From Achromobacter seleniivolatilans (GTDB taxonomy: Bacteria > Pseudomonadota > Gammaproteobacteria > Burkholderiales > Burkholderiaceae_B): a DNA stretch of 64,000 nucleotides. Under the pieces are notes generated by a model. It made no database searches, was not told the DNA's origin, and was given only the letters and a program-made list of their open reading frames with translations. Shown piece by piece: positions 24,032 through 33,957 of this stretch. Both the position numbers and the translations under genes were made by a program. Numbering within the stretch: position 1 is the stretch's first letter; every line of letters starts with the position of its first letter. The stretch covers positions 1,364,001 through 1,428,000 of the forward strand of contig NZ_CP132976.1 in assembly GCF_030864005.1 (NCBI RefSeq), written 5' to 3'.

Positions 24032-25120
24032 TTACAGCCCTTGAACGCGGCGGCCGGAGTCGGCCTCGAACCAGTGCAGGGGGTGACGGCCATCCGGGCC
24101 GACGTTGACGCGGTCGCCCACCTTGGCAGACGACTCGGACAACTGGCGCGTCGTGCAGCGCACGACCAGCGTGGTCTTGCCGCAGCGGCAGTGAACCAGC
24201 TGTTCGGAACCCAGCGTTTCGACCATTTCGACTTCGGCCGGCACGCCTTGCGTGTTCAACAGCATGTGCTCGGGGCGCATGCCCATGATGATCTTGCGGC
24301 CGCGCACTTGCGAGGGCACTTGCAGGGGCGAGATCTCCAGCGGCATGCCGTCGGTGGTCTTGACGGTGCCGTCGCCGGCCACGTCAACTTCCATCAGGTT
24401 CATCGGAGGCGATCCGATAAAGCCGGCCACAAACGTCGAGGCGGGTTTTTCAAACACTTCCATCGGGGTGCCGATCTGCTCGGGCACGCCTTGATACATG
24501 ACGATCATGCGGTGGGCCAGCGTCATGGCTTCAACCTGATCGTGCGTCACGTACAGGCTGGTGGTGCCCAGACGGCGATGCAGTTTCATGATTTCCAGGC
24601 GCATTGCCACGCGCAGCTTGGCGTCCAGGTTCGACAGAGGTTCGTCAAACAGGAACACCTTGGGTTCACGCACGATGGCGCGGCCCATGGCAACACGTTG
24701 GCGCTGGCCGCCCGACAGCGCGCGCGGGCGGCGGTCCAGCAGGTGGCTCAGTTCCAGGATCTGCGCGGCGGCGTCAACGCGCTTCTTGATTTCATCTTTG
24801 GAGAATTTACGGATCTTCAAGCCATAAGCCATGTTCTCGAACACGGTCATGTGCGGGTAGAGCGCATAGTTCTGGAACACCATCGCGATGTCGCGTTCGG
24901 CGGGTTCCAGTTGATTGACGACCTTGTCGTCAATCACGATTTCGCCGCTGGTCACGGTTTCCAGGCCGGCGACCATGCGCATCAGCGTGGATTTACCGCA
25001 GCCGGACGGGCCAACGATGACGATGAATTCACCGTCTTTGACATCCATGTCGATGCCATGGATGACCGGCACGTTGCCGGCATAGGTTTTCTTGACTTTA
25101 CGGAAGCTGAGAGTAGCCAT
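24032..25120 (-). CDS. ugpC: sn-Glycerol-3-phosphate ABC transporter ATP-binding protein
   Basis: The 362-aa ATPase of the CUT1 (MalK/UgpC) group has Walker [10 protein letters not shown] near residue 37, Q-loop [10 protein letters not shown], signature [13 protein letters not shown], Walker [12 protein letters not shown] and a full C-terminal TOBE domain ([10 protein letters not shown] onward). It is last in ugpB-ugpA-ugpE-ugpC and powers glycerol-3-phosphate or glycerophosphodiester uptake. Other CUT1 substrates cannot be excluded from the ATPase alone; the assignment rests on the whole operon. Confidence 0.9.
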   Translation of the reverse strand: MATLSFRKVKKTYAGNVPVIHGIDMDVKDGEFIVIVGPSGCGKSTLMRMVAGLETVTSGEIVIDDKVVNQLEPAERDIAMVFQNYALYPHMTVFENMAYGLKIRKFSKDEIKKRVDAAAQILELSHLLDRRPRALSGGQRQRVAMGRAIVREPKVFLFDEPLSNLDAKLRVAMRLEIMKLHRRLGTTSLYVTHDQVEAMTLAHRMIVMYQGVPEQIGTPMEVFEKPASTFVAGFIGSPPMNLMEVDVAGDGTVKTTDGMPLEISPLQVPSQVRGRKIIMGMRPEHMLLNTQGVPAEVEMVETLGSEQLVHCRCGKTTLVVRCTTRQLSESSAKVGDRVNVGPDGRHPLHWFEADSGRRVQGL

Positions 25121-25170
25121 GTGTTATTCGTATTCAGAGTCGTGTTCGGGTGGGCGAGGGCAGGCAAGCG

Positions 25171-26022
25171 TCACTTTTCAGTGTCGACCAGACCCTTGAC
25201 GAACCATTTCTGCATCAGGATGACGACCAGCGCCGGCGGAATCATTGCCAGCATGGCGGTGGCCATGGTGATGTTCCATTCGGTCACGCTATCGCCGCCG
25301 CTGATCATCCGCTTGATGCCGATGACGACGGGGTACATGTCTTCCTGCGTGGTGACGAGCAGCGGCCACAGGTATTGGTTCCAGCCATAGATGAACTGGA
25401 TCACAAACAGGGCGGCAATGCTGGTCTTGGACAGGGGCAGCAGCACGTCGAAAAAGAAACGCACCGGACCCGCGCCGTCAATGCGGGCGGCTTCGATCAG
25501 CTCGTCCGGCACCGTCAGGAAGAACTGGCGGAACAGGAAGGTGGCCGTGGCCGACGCGATCAGCGGCAAGGTCAAACCCGCATAGCTGTTGAGCATGCCC
25601 AGATCGGCGACCACCTTGTAGGTAGGCGCGATACGGACTTCAACGGGCAGCATGAGCGTGACGAAGATCATCCAGAAAAAGAACATGCGGCCGGGGAAGC
25701 GGAAGTACACCACCGCGAAGGCCGACAGCAGCGAAATCGCAATCTTGCCGATGGAGATCGTCAGCGCCATGATCAGGCTGACGTACATCATGCGGCCGAC
25801 GGGCGCGCCCGACGAACCGCCGGACGAGCCGCCGAACAGCGCTTGCATGTAGTTATCGACAAAATGCGGACCGGGAATCAGCGACATCGGCGCTTGCGCG
25901 ACTTCCTGAGCGGTCTGGGTAGACGCGACGAAAGTGACGTACAGCGGAAATGCCACCATCGCCACGCCGCAGAGCAGAATGACGTGGGCCAGAATATCCA
26001 GCCAGGGACGGCGTTCAACCAT
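25171..26022 (-). CDS. ugpE: sn-Glycerol-3-phosphate ABC transporter permease UgpE
   Basis: The 283-aa permease has about six membrane segments and the EAA motif [20 protein letters not shown] near residues 190-210, the docking site for UgpC. The N-terminal [14 protein letters not shown] and the segment [19 protein letters not shown] resemble UgpE. It starts 21 bases after ugpA and ends 50 bases before ugpC. Confidence 0.9.
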   Translation of the reverse strand: MVERRPWLDILAHVILLCGVAMVAFPLYVTFVASTQTAQEVAQAPMSLIPGPHFVDNYMQALFGGSSGGSSGAPVGRMMYVSLIMALTISIGKIAISLLSAFAVVYFRFPGRMFFFWMIFVTLMLPVEVRIAPTYKVVADLGMLNSYAGLTLPLIASATATFLFRQFFLTVPDELIEAARIDGAGPVRFFFDVLLPLSKTSIAALFVIQFIYGWNQYLWPLLVTTQEDMYPVVIGIKRMISGGDSVTEWNITMATAMLAMIPPALVVILMQKWFVKGLVDTEK

Positions 26023-26043
26023 TGTTATTAGCCTCGAACAAAA

Positions 26044-26925
26044 TCAATACTGCACTTTGCGGTCGACGTAGCGGAACTGTACGACCGTCAAGGCAACCAC
26101 AATGAACATCAGCACAACGGACTGGGCAGCGGACGAACCGAGATCCAGGCCGCGGAAACCATCGCTGTACACCTTGTAGACCAGGATCGAGGTCGACGTG
26201 CCGGGACCGCCTTGCGTCGTGGTGTCCACAACGGCGAAGGTGTCAAAGAAGGCATAGATGATGTTGACCACCAGCAGGAAGAAGGTGGTGGGCGACAGCA
26301 GCGGGAACACGATGCTCCAGAAGCGGCGCGCCGGGCTTGCGCCATCAATAGCGGCGGCTTCAATGAGCGAGCGCGGAATCGATTGCAGGCCAGCCAGGAA
26401 GAACAGGAAGTTGTACGACACCTGTTTCCAGACCGCCGCCACCATCACCAGCATCATGGCCTGGTTGCCATCAAGGCGCGGATTCCAGTCCACGCCCGAT
26501 TTGCGCAATGCAACGGCCAGGATGCCCACGGAAGGCGAGAACATGAACAGCCACAGCACGCCGACGACGGCAGGCGCCACGGCGTAGGGCCAGATCAGCA
26601 AGGTCTTGTAGAGTCCTGAGCCGCGGATGACGCGGTCGGCCATGACGGCCAGCAGCAAGGACACGCTAAGACCGACCCCTGCCACCAGAATCGAGAAGAC
26701 GGCGGTGACACGGAAGGAATCGAGGTAGGCCTGTTGCGAGAACAGTTCCATGAAGTTGTCCAGTCCGACGAACTCGGAGGACAGACCGAAGGCATCTTCC
26801 AGGCGCATGGACTGCCACATGGCTTGTCCGGCGGGCAGGAAGAAGAAGACCACGGTAATGATCAACTGCGGCAGAAGCAGCAGGTAGGGCAAGGTCTTAT
26901 GCCCAAATACAACGCGTTTTTCCAT
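26044..26925 (-). CDS. ugpA: sn-Glycerol-3-phosphate ABC transporter permease UgpA
   Basis: The 293-aa permease has six predicted membrane segments and the EAA loop [20 protein letters not shown] near residues 195-215. The N-terminal [20 protein letters not shown] and [10 protein letters not shown] match the UgpA type. It follows ugpB after a 239-base gap holding two strong hairpins. Confidence 0.9.
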   Translation of the reverse strand: MEKRVVFGHKTLPYLLLLPQLIITVVFFFLPAGQAMWQSMRLEDAFGLSSEFVGLDNFMELFSQQAYLDSFRVTAVFSILVAGVGLSVSLLLAVMADRVIRGSGLYKTLLIWPYAVAPAVVGVLWLFMFSPSVGILAVALRKSGVDWNPRLDGNQAMMLVMVAAVWKQVSYNFLFFLAGLQSIPRSLIEAAAIDGASPARRFWSIVFPLLSPTTFFLLVVNIIYAFFDTFAVVDTTTQGGPGTSTSILVYKVYSDGFRGLDLGSSAAQSVVLMFIVVALTVVQFRYVDRKVQY

Positions 26926-26949
26926 AGGGGGAACCCAAGGTACAGAAAA

Positions 26950-26972
26950 GCGGCGGTTGGATTAACCGCCGC
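26950..26972 (-). repeat. Hairpin upstream of ugpA
   Basis: GCGGCGGTT / AACCGCCGC, 9-base perfect arms with a 5-base loop, between ugpB and ugpA. No T run. Confidence 0.5.
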
Positions 26973-27028
26973 CTGAAGCCGCCTTCGTAAAACGTCTCTT
27001 GCGAAACGTCTTTTTGTAAAAACACGAT

Positions 27029-27065
27029 AGGCTTAAAGCCCTAAAAAAACCAGGGCTTTAAGCCT
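27029..27065 (-). repeat. 14-bp perfect stem-loop between ugpB and ugpA
   Basis: AGGCTTAAAGCCCT and AGGGCTTTAAGCCT enclose a 9-base loop containing an A/T run. It likely stabilises the ugpB message or terminates part of the transcripts, giving excess binding protein. Confidence 0.65.
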
Positions 27066-27164
27066 CGCGTTTGGCAGTGTTTGCCACCCGCAATCGCCTC
27101 TAAGTCCTTGTCATGGCATGGATTATGCCAGCGGCCAGGAATTTTCAGCGCTGCGGGAAGGGCG

Positions 27165-28478
27165 CTACTTTACACTCTTCTCGAACTTTTCCAGCAGCTC
27201 GTTGCCGCGCTTGACGATGTTTTCAGCGCCGTCCTTGGCCGAAACCTTGCCCGACACGATGCGTTCGATTTCTGCATCTTCCAATTCGCGGATCTGCGGC
27301 AGGAAGCCCAGGCGCAGGCCGCGCGATTGTGCAGTGGTTTCAACGTTCAATTGCTTCACGCCGACTTCGGTGCCCGGGTTCTTTTCGTAGAACCCATCTT
27401 TCTTGGTCAGTTCGTAAGCGGCCTTGGTAACCGGCACGTAACCCGTTTGCTGGTGCCAGCGAGCGGCGATTTCCGGGCTGGCCAGGAACTTGAAGAACGC
27501 GGTCACGCCCTTGTAGGTTTCCGGCTTCTTGTTGGCGAAGACCCACAGCGAAGCGCCGCCGATGATGGTGTTTTGCGGCGCGCCTTGCACGTCAGCGTAG
27601 TAGGGCACGGTCGAGGTGCCGAATTCGAACTTGGCGTTCTTGGCGATGTTGGCGCGCAGGCCGGACGAACCGGTGATCATGGCGCACTTGCCGCTGATGA
27701 ATAGCGAGTTCGGCTCGTCGCCGCGGCCGCCGTACATGAAGATGCCTTCCTTGCCGAGCTTGGCCAGGTTTTCCAGGTGGCGCACGTGCAGCGGGGTGTT
27801 GATGGCAATGCGTGCGTCCAGACCGCCGAAACCGTTGTCCTTGGTGGCGTACGGCACGTTATGCCAGGCCGAGAACGTTTCCAGCTGGACCCAGGACGGC
27901 CAGGAGGTGGTGTAGCCGCACTCTTGACCAGCGGCCTTCAGCTTTTGACCGACGACAGCCAATTCTTCCCAGGTCTTGGGCGGCTTATCGGCGTCCAGGC
28001 CTGCCTTCTTGAAGGCATCCTTGTTGTAGTAGAACACCACGGTCGAGCTGTTGAAGGGCATCGACACCAGCTTGCCGTCGGCCGACGAGTAGTAGCCGCC
28101 GACTGCGCCGATGAATTCCTTCGGGTCGATCGGGTTGCCGACTTCTTCGGACATCTGCTGCACCGGCTTGATGGCGCCCTTGGCGTACATCATGGTGGCA
28201 GTGCCGACTTCAAACACCTGGAGGATGTCCGGAGCATTGCCAGCGCGGAACGCGGCGATGCCTGCGTTCATCGATTCACCGTAGTTGCCCTTGTAGACGG
28301 CTTTGATTTGGTAGTCGGGGTTCTTCTTGTTGAACTCGTCGACCAGGCCATTGACGCGGTCGCCCAGAGCGCCTTCCATCGAGTGCCAGAATTGGATCTC
28401 GGTGGCCGCATGCGCGGAAGCGCCTGCGAAAGCCGTCATGATGGCGGCAAAGGTTAAGGCAATACGGTGTGATCGCAT
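27165..28478 (-). CDS. ugpB: sn-Glycerol-3-phosphate-binding periplasmic protein
   Basis: The 437-aa binding protein has a signal peptide MRSHRIALTFAAIMTAFAGA ending near ASAHAATEI, then the UgpB pattern: EIQFWHSMEGALGDRVNGLV near residue 27, EVGTATMMYAKGAIKPV near 105, and GGRGDEPNSLFISGKCAMI. GGAGGAA lies 8 bases before the ATG at 28478. It heads the operon, and three phased Pho-box-like heptamers lie 65-95 bases upstream. The W and Y contacts of UgpB are broadly conserved, but ligand choice is not proven by sequence. Confidence 0.9.
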   Translation of the reverse strand: MRSHRIALTFAAIMTAFAGASAHAATEIQFWHSMEGALGDRVNGLVDEFNKKNPDYQIKAVYKGNYGESMNAGIAAFRAGNAPDILQVFEVGTATMMYAKGAIKPVQQMSEEVGNPIDPKEFIGAVGGYYSSADGKLVSMPFNSSTVVFYYNKDAFKKAGLDADKPPKTWEELAVVGQKLKAAGQECGYTTSWPSWVQLETFSAWHNVPYATKDNGFGGLDARIAINTPLHVRHLENLAKLGKEGIFMYGGRGDEPNSLFISGKCAMITGSSGLRANIAKNAKFEFGTSTVPYYADVQGAPQNTIIGGASLWVFANKKPETYKGVTAFFKFLASPEIAARWHQQTGYVPVTKAAYELTKKDGFYEKNPGTEVGVKQLNVETTAQSRGLRLGFLPQIRELEDAEIERIVSGKVSAKDGAENIVKRGNELLEKFEKSVK

Positions 28479-28543
28479 AGGGAAGTTCCTCCAGTTGGGC
28501 GTGTTGCGGCCGGGTTGTCCGGACGCAGAAAACACGTCACCTT

Positions 28544-28572
28544 ATGAATTGTTTGTGACAAAACCGTGACTT
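28544..28572 (-). promoter_or_regulatory. Pho-box-like array upstream of ugpB
   Basis: Three heptamers at 11-base steps read on the minus strand AAGTCAC, TTGTCAC and AATTCAT, separated by GGTT and AAAC. They resemble the CTGTCAT repeat unit of PhoB sites, with the TCA core kept. ugp is a known Pho-regulon operon in enterobacteria. Confidence 0.5.
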
Positions 28573-28671
28573 TCACATCAGACCAAACGCCTGTCAAATT
28601 GCGCGTTTTAGGCGCGAACGAACATTTTGTTTTTTTTCCCCAACGAAGATGACCGTTTACAATGCGCAGCT

Positions 28672-29505
28672 ATGAAAAACGAACTTTCGATTGCGTTCAT
28701 TGGCGGCGGCAATATGGCTGCCGCGTTGGCATCGGGTCTGGCCGGTAAAGTATGCCCCGCGGGGAACATCCATGTCATTGACATAAACCAGGATGGGCAT
28801 GCGGCCTGGCAGGCCCGTGGCATGACCACTGCCACCGCCCCGGGCGAGGCCCTGGCGCGCTGCCGCGTCTGGGTGTTCGCAGTGAAGCCACAGAACATGA
28901 AAGATGTTGTGGCTTCTACGCGTCAGTGGTTGCGGGACGACACCTTGGTGGTAAGCGTGGCCGCTGGTATCCGCGCCGATACCTTGGCTGCGTGGCTGGG
29001 TACGCCGGACGCGCCGTTTGAACGTCTGGTGCGTTGCATGCCCAATACGCCTGCTTTGGTTGGCGCTGGCATCACCGGTCTGGCCGCCCTGGATGGAGTG
29101 AGCGACGCCGACCGTGAATTGGCCGCCAGCCTGCTGGCGAGCGTGGGGCAGGTCGTGTGGGTAGCGGATGACGCGGCCTTAGATGGCGTGACGGCGTTAT
29201 CGGGCAGCGGTCCGGCCTATGTATTCCTGTTCCTTGAAGCGCTGGTGGCGGGTGGGCTTAAAGTGGGCCTCACCGAAGACCAGGCCAAGCAATTGGCATT
29301 GGGCACGCTGGCAGGCGCCACACGCCTTGCGGCGGAGTCGACCGAACCCTTGGCAGTGCTGCGCGAACGCGTGACCTCCAAGGGCGGTACGACAGCGGCG
29401 GCGCTGGCCGCGTTTGGCGCTGCGGGCTTTACCGGCATTGTTGAAGACGCCATGGCGGCCGCTGCGCTGCGATCGCGTGAACTGGCGGAGGAGTTTGGAA
29501 AATGA
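28672..29505 (+). CDS. proC: Pyrroline-5-carboxylate reductase
   Basis: The 277-aa enzyme performs the last step of proline synthesis, NAD(P)H reduction of pyrroline-5-carboxylate. The Rossmann motif IAFIGGGNMAAALASGL is at residues 7-23, and the family signature in the C-terminal domain (ALSGSGPAYVFLFLEAL, then TLAGATRLA and SKGGTTAAAL) is complete. It overlaps yhhQ by 4 bases (ATGA). The ATG at 28672 places the Rossmann strand at the expected position. Confidence 0.95.
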   Translation: MKNELSIAFIGGGNMAAALASGLAGKVCPAGNIHVIDINQDGHAAWQARGMTTATAPGEALARCRVWVFAVKPQNMKDVVASTRQWLRDDTLVVSVAAGIRADTLAAWLGTPDAPFERLVRCMPNTPALVGAGITGLAALDGVSDADRELAASLLASVGQVVWVADDAALDGVTALSGSGPAYVFLFLEALVAGGLKVGLTEDQAKQLALGTLAGATRLAAESTEPLAVLRERVTSKGGTTAAALAAFGAAGFTGIVEDAMAAAALRSRELAEEFGK

Positions 29506-30056
29506 AGCAGGGGGTGACTCGCTTTCCATCCATGAGCCGTGTGCAGTTCGGCATTGCCGTGCTGTGCATGCTGGCCGTGGTGGTGGGCTCGAACATTCTG
29601 GTCCAGGTTCCGCTCAATGACTGGCTGACCTGGGGCGGCTTGTCTTATCCGATCGCCTTCCTGGTGACGGATGTATTGAATCGCCGTTTTGGCCCCGCTG
29701 CTGCTCGCCGTGTCGTCTGGTTCGGCTTTGCCGCAGCGTTGGTGGTGTCCGTATGGGTGGCCTCGCCGCGCATCGCCCTGGCTTCTGGACTGGCGTATGT
29801 GTGCGCGCAATTGGTCGATATCCAGGTTTTTGACCGCTTGCGTGATCAGCGCTGGTGGCGCGCGCCATTGGTCTCTGGCGTACTGGGCGCAATTCTGGAT
29901 ACGGCAGTGTTTTTCAGCGTGGCGTTTGCGGCAACCGGGGCGCCGTGGACCACCTGGATGATGGGCGATCTGGCCATCAAACTGGTCGTCAATATCAGCA
30001 TGCTGGCGCCGTTCCGGGCGTTGATGTGGAATCTGGGCAAACCAGCCAACGCCTGA
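29502..30056 (+). CDS. yhhQ: Queuosine precursor transporter (YhhQ/VUT family)
   Basis: The 184-aa inner-membrane protein has five to six hydrophobic segments and the family landmarks GGLSYPIAFLVTDVLNRRFG near residues 45-65 and GAILDTAVFFSVAF near 127-140. YhhQ imports preQ0/preQ1 for queuosine tRNA modification. ATGA overlap with proC indicates cotranslation, although no metabolic link with proline is known. A terminator follows. Confidence 0.85.
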   Translation: MKQGVTRFPSMSRVQFGIAVLCMLAVVVGSNILVQVPLNDWLTWGGLSYPIAFLVTDVLNRRFGPAAARRVVWFGFAAALVVSVWVASPRIALASGLAYVCAQLVDIQVFDRLRDQRWWRAPLVSGVLGAILDTAVFFSVAFAATGAPWTTWMMGDLAIKLVVNISMLAPFRALMWNLGKPANA

Positions 30057-30080
30057 TTCAGAACTATCCGGCGGGGCAAT

Positions 30081-30124
30081 AAAAAGCGTGCTGCGGCAGT
30101 TAATCTGCCCGGTGCGCTTTTTTT
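30081..30124 (+). terminator. Terminator after proC-yhhQ
   Basis: An imperfect stem AAAAAGCGTGCTGCGGCAG / CTGCCCGGTGCGCTTTTTTT with a TTAAT loop and a long T run ends the transcript. Confidence 0.85.
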
Positions 30125-30488
30125 ATATTTGAATTATTCGTAAGGCCTGCGTAAGTACTGTATTTAAATGCGTATTTAAACAATGTATTAATGATTTTTC
30201 ATATATATCGCTGCAGCAGCTGCTTGTGTGGCGCCAGTGAATAAATAAAGCCGACTTTCGATTTGTGCCATGAATTCATGGGCTTGGCTAGGCTATCCGT
30301 CACGATTAATGGTCCAATGGAAAATATTGGGGATTACACGCAGTGACAGTATGGCGGCTTGCTTCCAGAATACCGCCCACACCGTGTTTTTGCCCAAGAA
30401 GCCGGCGACGCACGATACGGATTACAGGGCACCCTCCTGATAAACCGAATCGATCAGAGCCGCTCAAAACCTCGCTGGAGAATTCCGC
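30125..30488 (+). promoter_or_regulatory. AT-rich upstream region of the liv operon
   Basis: After the terminator about 130 bases (30125-30260) are strikingly AT-rich for this genome, with TATTTAAATG and TATTTAAA repeats and ATATATAT. No gene is seen. It probably holds the liv promoter and perhaps sites for Lrp or a nucleoid protein (inference). The remaining part up to 30488 is of ordinary composition, ending in GGAG 6 bases before the binding-protein ATG. Confidence 0.5.
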
Positions 30489-31604
30489 ATGAAGTTTCTG
30501 AATCGCCTTACCCCGGTAGCCATGGCGCTTGGGGCACTTGCCTTGGCTGGCGCCGCGCACGCCGCCGACACGATCAAGATCGGCATTCCGCAGCCCATGA
30601 CTGGTCCCAACACGCAATACGGTGACCAGATCCAGGCCGGCGCGTTGACCGCCATCGAGACCATCAACGCCAAGGGCGGCGTCAAAGGCAAGAAGCTTGA
30701 GCCGATCTTGATCGACGATGGCTGCGAGCCCAAGCAGGCCGTGCCTGCCGCCAACCGCGTCGTTAACTCCGGCGCCAAGTTCGCTGTGGCCCATGCGTGC
30801 TCGGGTGTCACGGTTGCCGCCGTGAAGGTTTACGAAGAAGAGGGCATTGTCGGCATTACCCCGGGCGCCACGTCGCCGCTGGTTACCGACACGATCAAGC
30901 CGCATTATTTCTTCCGCACGATTGGCCGTGACGACCAGCAAGGTCCGTACGCCGCCAGCTACATCGCCAAGTCGCTCAAGCCCAAGAAGGTTGCCGTCCT
31001 GCATGACAAGCAGACCTACGGTTCGGGCGTGGCTACGCAAGTCAAGGACGCGTTGGGCAAAGAAGGCGTGAACGTCGCGCTGTTCGAAGGCATCAACGTC
31101 GGCGACAGCGATTACTCGGCCATCATCACCAAGCTCAAGTCGGCTGGCGTGGATCTGGTCTATTTCGGCGGTTACCACCCCGAACTTGGCCTGTTGCTGC
31201 GTCAAGCGCGTGAACAAGGCCTGAAGGTTCAGTTCATGGGTCCGGAAGGCACAGCCAACCAGGATCTGGTGGCTATTGCCGGCCCGGCTATCGAAGGCTT
31301 GCTGGTCACGCTGCCGGCTGACTTCACCAAGCTGCCTGGCAACGAAAGCATCGTGAAGGCCTTCAAGGACGCCAAGCGTGATCCGGATGGCGCCTTCCAG
31401 ATGCCCGCTTATGCCGCCGTGCAAATTCTGGCCGACAGCATCAACGCGGTGGGCGAAGACCCCGCCAAGGTCGCTGACTACATGCACAAGACCACGTTCA
31501 ACACCGGCATCGGCAAGGTTGAATACGATGCCAAGGGCGACTTGAAGAACTTTGAATTCGCCGTCTATAAGTGGGACAAAAACGGGAAGAAGACCCAGCT
31601 GTAA
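30489..31604 (+). CDS. livK: Branched-chain amino acid-binding periplasmic protein of liv operon
   Basis: The 371-aa protein has a signal peptide ending GAAHAAD (near residue 25) and the LivJ/LivK fold: IKIGIPQPMTGPNTQYGD, DDGCEPKQAVPAANRVVNS, FFRTIGRDDQQGPYAA. It is a clear paralogue of the orphan protein at 18464. It is first in livK-livHMGF; a GC-rich hairpin in the 191-base gap after it is consistent with higher expression of the binding protein. Confidence 0.93.
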   Translation: MKFLNRLTPVAMALGALALAGAAHAADTIKIGIPQPMTGPNTQYGDQIQAGALTAIETINAKGGVKGKKLEPILIDDGCEPKQAVPAANRVVNSGAKFAVAHACSGVTVAAVKVYEEEGIVGITPGATSPLVTDTIKPHYFFRTIGRDDQQGPYAASYIAKSLKPKKVAVLHDKQTYGSGVATQVKDALGKEGVNVALFEGINVGDSDYSAIITKLKSAGVDLVYFGGYHPELGLLLRQAREQGLKVQFMGPEGTANQDLVAIAGPAIEGLLVTLPADFTKLPGNESIVKAFKDAKRDPDGAFQMPAYAAVQILADSINAVGEDPAKVADYMHKTTFNTGIGKVEYDAKGDLKNFEFAVYKWDKNGKKTQL

Positions 31605-31741
31605 ACTCGCGATCCCGCCGGCGTGGTGCCGGCGTGTAGGGCCTGTTGTTCACGTTGTGCCGTAATCCGCGTAGCGATGCGCCAAAAGCGCTGTGCGGCC
31701 GGCGGGCGGTGACTACAGGCCCTTATAAAATACGCCCAGGT

Positions 31742-31774
31742 TTCCGGCTCCGGGTCTCTCTACCGGAGCCGGAA
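31742..31774 (+). repeat. 12-bp perfect hairpin between livK and livH
   Basis: TTCCGGCTCCGG and CCGGAGCCGGAA flank a 9-base loop, ending 22 bases before the livH start. No T run. Another small stem CGCCGGC/GCCGGCG lies just after livK near 31616-31634. Confidence 0.6.
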
Positions 31775-31795
31775 CTATTTGGAGCAAGAGAAATA

Positions 31796-32722
31796 ATGTC
31801 TGACCTCATACCCCAACTTACCCAGCAATTCTTCAATGGATTGTCTCTGGGCGCGATCTACGCGCTGATCGCCATCGGCTACACAATGGTCTACGGCATC
31901 ATCGGAATGATCAACTTCGCTCACGGCGAAATTTATATGATCGGCGCCTATGTCGGCCTGGTCACCCTGACGTCCATCGGCACCAATAGCGGTTTGCCGG
32001 TGCCGTTCATCATTGCCGCCATGCTGCTGGTGGCGATCACGGTTACGGGTATCTACGGTTTCTCCGTTGAACGCGTGGCCTACCGGCCCGTCCGGGGCAG
32101 TCCCCGTCTGGTGGCGCTGATCTCCGCCATCGGTATGTCCATCTTCCTGCAGAACTGGGTGGCCTTGGGCCAGGGCGCGCGCGACATGGCCGTGCCTTCG
32201 CTGGTGTCCGGCGCCGTGCAGTTCCACATGGGCACGGACTTTGACGTTACCGTGCCGTACTCGCGCATCATGATCATCGTGGTGACGGTGGTGCTGATGG
32301 TGGCCTTGACGCTCTTCATCAAGTATTCCCGCATGGGCCGCGCATCGCGCGCCTGCTCGCAAGACATGCACATGGCCAATCTGCTGGGCATCGACACCAA
32401 CCGCGTGATCTCGTTCACGTTCGTGATGGGTGCGATCCTTGCGGCGGTGGGTGGCGTGTTGATCGCGATCACTATCGGCAAACTGAATCCCTTCATCGGC
32501 TTTTTGGCCGGTATCAAGGCATTCACGGCGGCCGTTCTGGGTGGTATTGGCAGCATCCCCGGCGCGATGCTGGGCGGCGTGTTGCTGGGACTGGCCGAGA
32601 CCTTTGCGGCTGCCTATATTTCGTCGCAGTACAAGGACATCGTGGCGTTTTCGCTGCTGGTCCTGATTCTGCTGTTCCGTCCCACCGGGCTGCTGGGCAA
32701 ACCTGAGGTGGAAAAAGTCTGA
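31796..32722 (+). CDS. livH: Branched-chain amino acid ABC transporter permease LivH
   Basis: The 308-aa permease has about eight membrane segments. [20 protein letters not shown] near residue 12 and the motif [15 protein letters not shown] near 37 are hallmarks of LivH; the cytoplasmic loop [19 protein letters not shown] acts as the ATPase-docking EAA equivalent. The ATG at 31796 follows GGAGCAAG; an upstream open frame covers the intergenic hairpin and is not used. Its TGA overlaps the livM ATG by one base. Confidence 0.94.
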   Translation: MSDLIPQLTQQFFNGLSLGAIYALIAIGYTMVYGIIGMINFAHGEIYMIGAYVGLVTLTSIGTNSGLPVPFIIAAMLLVAITVTGIYGFSVERVAYRPVRGSPRLVALISAIGMSIFLQNWVALGQGARDMAVPSLVSGAVQFHMGTDFDVTVPYSRIMIIVVTVVLMVALTLFIKYSRMGRASRACSQDMHMANLLGIDTNRVISFTFVMGAILAAVGGVLIAITIGKLNPFIGFLAGIKAFTAAVLGGIGSIPGAMLGGVLLGLAETFAAAYISSQYKDIVAFSLLVLILLFRPTGLLGKPEVEKV

Positions 32723-33957
32723 TGTCGAAAAACAATCTGAAAAACGCCACGATGGCGGCCGTGCTGACGGCCGTTATCGTGACCCCGGTGTTCGGCCTGC
32801 AACTGATCCGTCAGGGCGCGCGCACATCGATGGAATCGCACTGGTCGCTGGTGGCGCTTGCCGCAGCGGTGGTGTTCGTGTTCCAGATGCTGCGGCCGTG
32901 GATTGCCAAGCCGTTCCAGAATCTCAAGAAGAGTCTTCCGACCTTGCCTTCGACGCCAGCCAAGAACCACAAGGCGCTGATGGTGCTGATTCTGGCGGTG
33001 GCGGTGATCTGGCCGTTCTTCGCGGGCCGCAGTTCGGTGGACATCGCCACGCTGGTGCTGATCTACGTGATGCTGGGCCTGGGCCTGAACATCGTGGTGG
33101 GGTTTGCTGGGCTGCTGGATTTGGGTTTCGTGGGTTTCTACGCCGTGGGCGCCTACACGTACGCCTTGCTGTATCACTGGGGCGGGTGGAGCTTCTGGGA
33201 AGCGCTGCCGTTCTCGGGCGCGATGGCCGCGCTGTTCGGCTTCGTACTGGGGTTCCCGGTGCTGCGCTTGCGGGGAGACTATCTGGCCATTGTGACGCTG
33301 GGTTTTGGCGAAATGATCCGCTTGCTGCTGATCAACCTGAATACGCTGACGGGCGGTCCTGACGGCATTTCGGGTATTCCGAAACCGACGGTGTTTGGCT
33401 TGGAAATGACTCGTCGCGCCAGCACGGAAGGCGGCACGACGTTCCATGATTTCTTCGGGCTGACGTTCCAGAACCAGCACATGGTCGTGTATCTGTACAT
33501 GATGGCGCTGATGCTGGCGCTGGTGACATTGTTCGTATCGACGCGTCTGATCCGCATGCCGGTCGGCCGCGCCTGGGAAGCGCTGCGCGAAGATGAAATC
33601 GCGTGCCGCTCGCTGGGATTGAATCCCACGCGCATCAAGCTGTCGGCGTTTACGCTGGGCGCAACCTTTGCCGGTTTCGGCGGGGCGTTCTTCGCGGCGC
33701 GCCAAGGCATGGTGAACCCGGAGTCCTTCACTTTCATCGAATCCGCGCTGATCCTGGCGATTGTTGTGCTGGGTGGCATGGGCTCTCAGGTGGGCGTGAT
33801 TCTTGCGGCCATTCTGTTGACGGTCCTGCCTGAGCTGGCGCGTGAGTTCGCCGAGTACCGGATGTTGATGTTCGGTCTGGTGATGGTGTTGATGATGATG
33901 TGGCGTCCGCAGGGGTTGTTGCCCATGAAGCGTCCCCACGTGGAGCTGTCTAAATGA
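32722..33957 (+). CDS. livM: Branched-chain amino acid ABC transporter permease LivM
   Basis: The 411-aa permease has an N-terminal extension with extra hydrophobic segments (residues about 10-100), as in long LivM forms, then the core [38 protein letters not shown] and the loop [20 protein letters not shown] for ATPase docking. It overlaps livG by 4 bases (ATGA). It pairs with LivH to form the membrane channel. Confidence 0.94.
   Translation: MSKNNLKNATMAAVLTAVIVTPVFGLQLIRQGARTSMESHWSLVALAAAVVFVFQMLRPWIAKPFQNLKKSLPTLPSTPAKNHKALMVLILAVAVIWPFFAGRSSVDIATLVLIYVMLGLGLNIVVGFAGLLDLGFVGFYAVGAYTYALLYHWGGWSFWEALPFSGAMAALFGFVLGFPVLRLRGDYLAIVTLGFGEMIRLLLINLNTLTGGPDGISGIPKPTVFGLEMTRRASTEGGTTFHDFFGLTFQNQHMVVYLYMMALMLALVTLFVSTRLIRMPVGRAWEALREDEIACRSLGLNPTRIKLSAFTLGATFAGFGGAFFAARQGMVNPESFTFIESALILAIVVLGGMGSQVGVILAAILLTVLPELAREFAEYRMLMFGLVMVLMMMWRPQGLLPMKRPHVELSK

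Noticed and set aside
24026..25390. A 454-residue plus-strand open frame over ugpC/ugpE
   Set aside because: Antisense to conserved ABC genes; no motif, SD or codon support.
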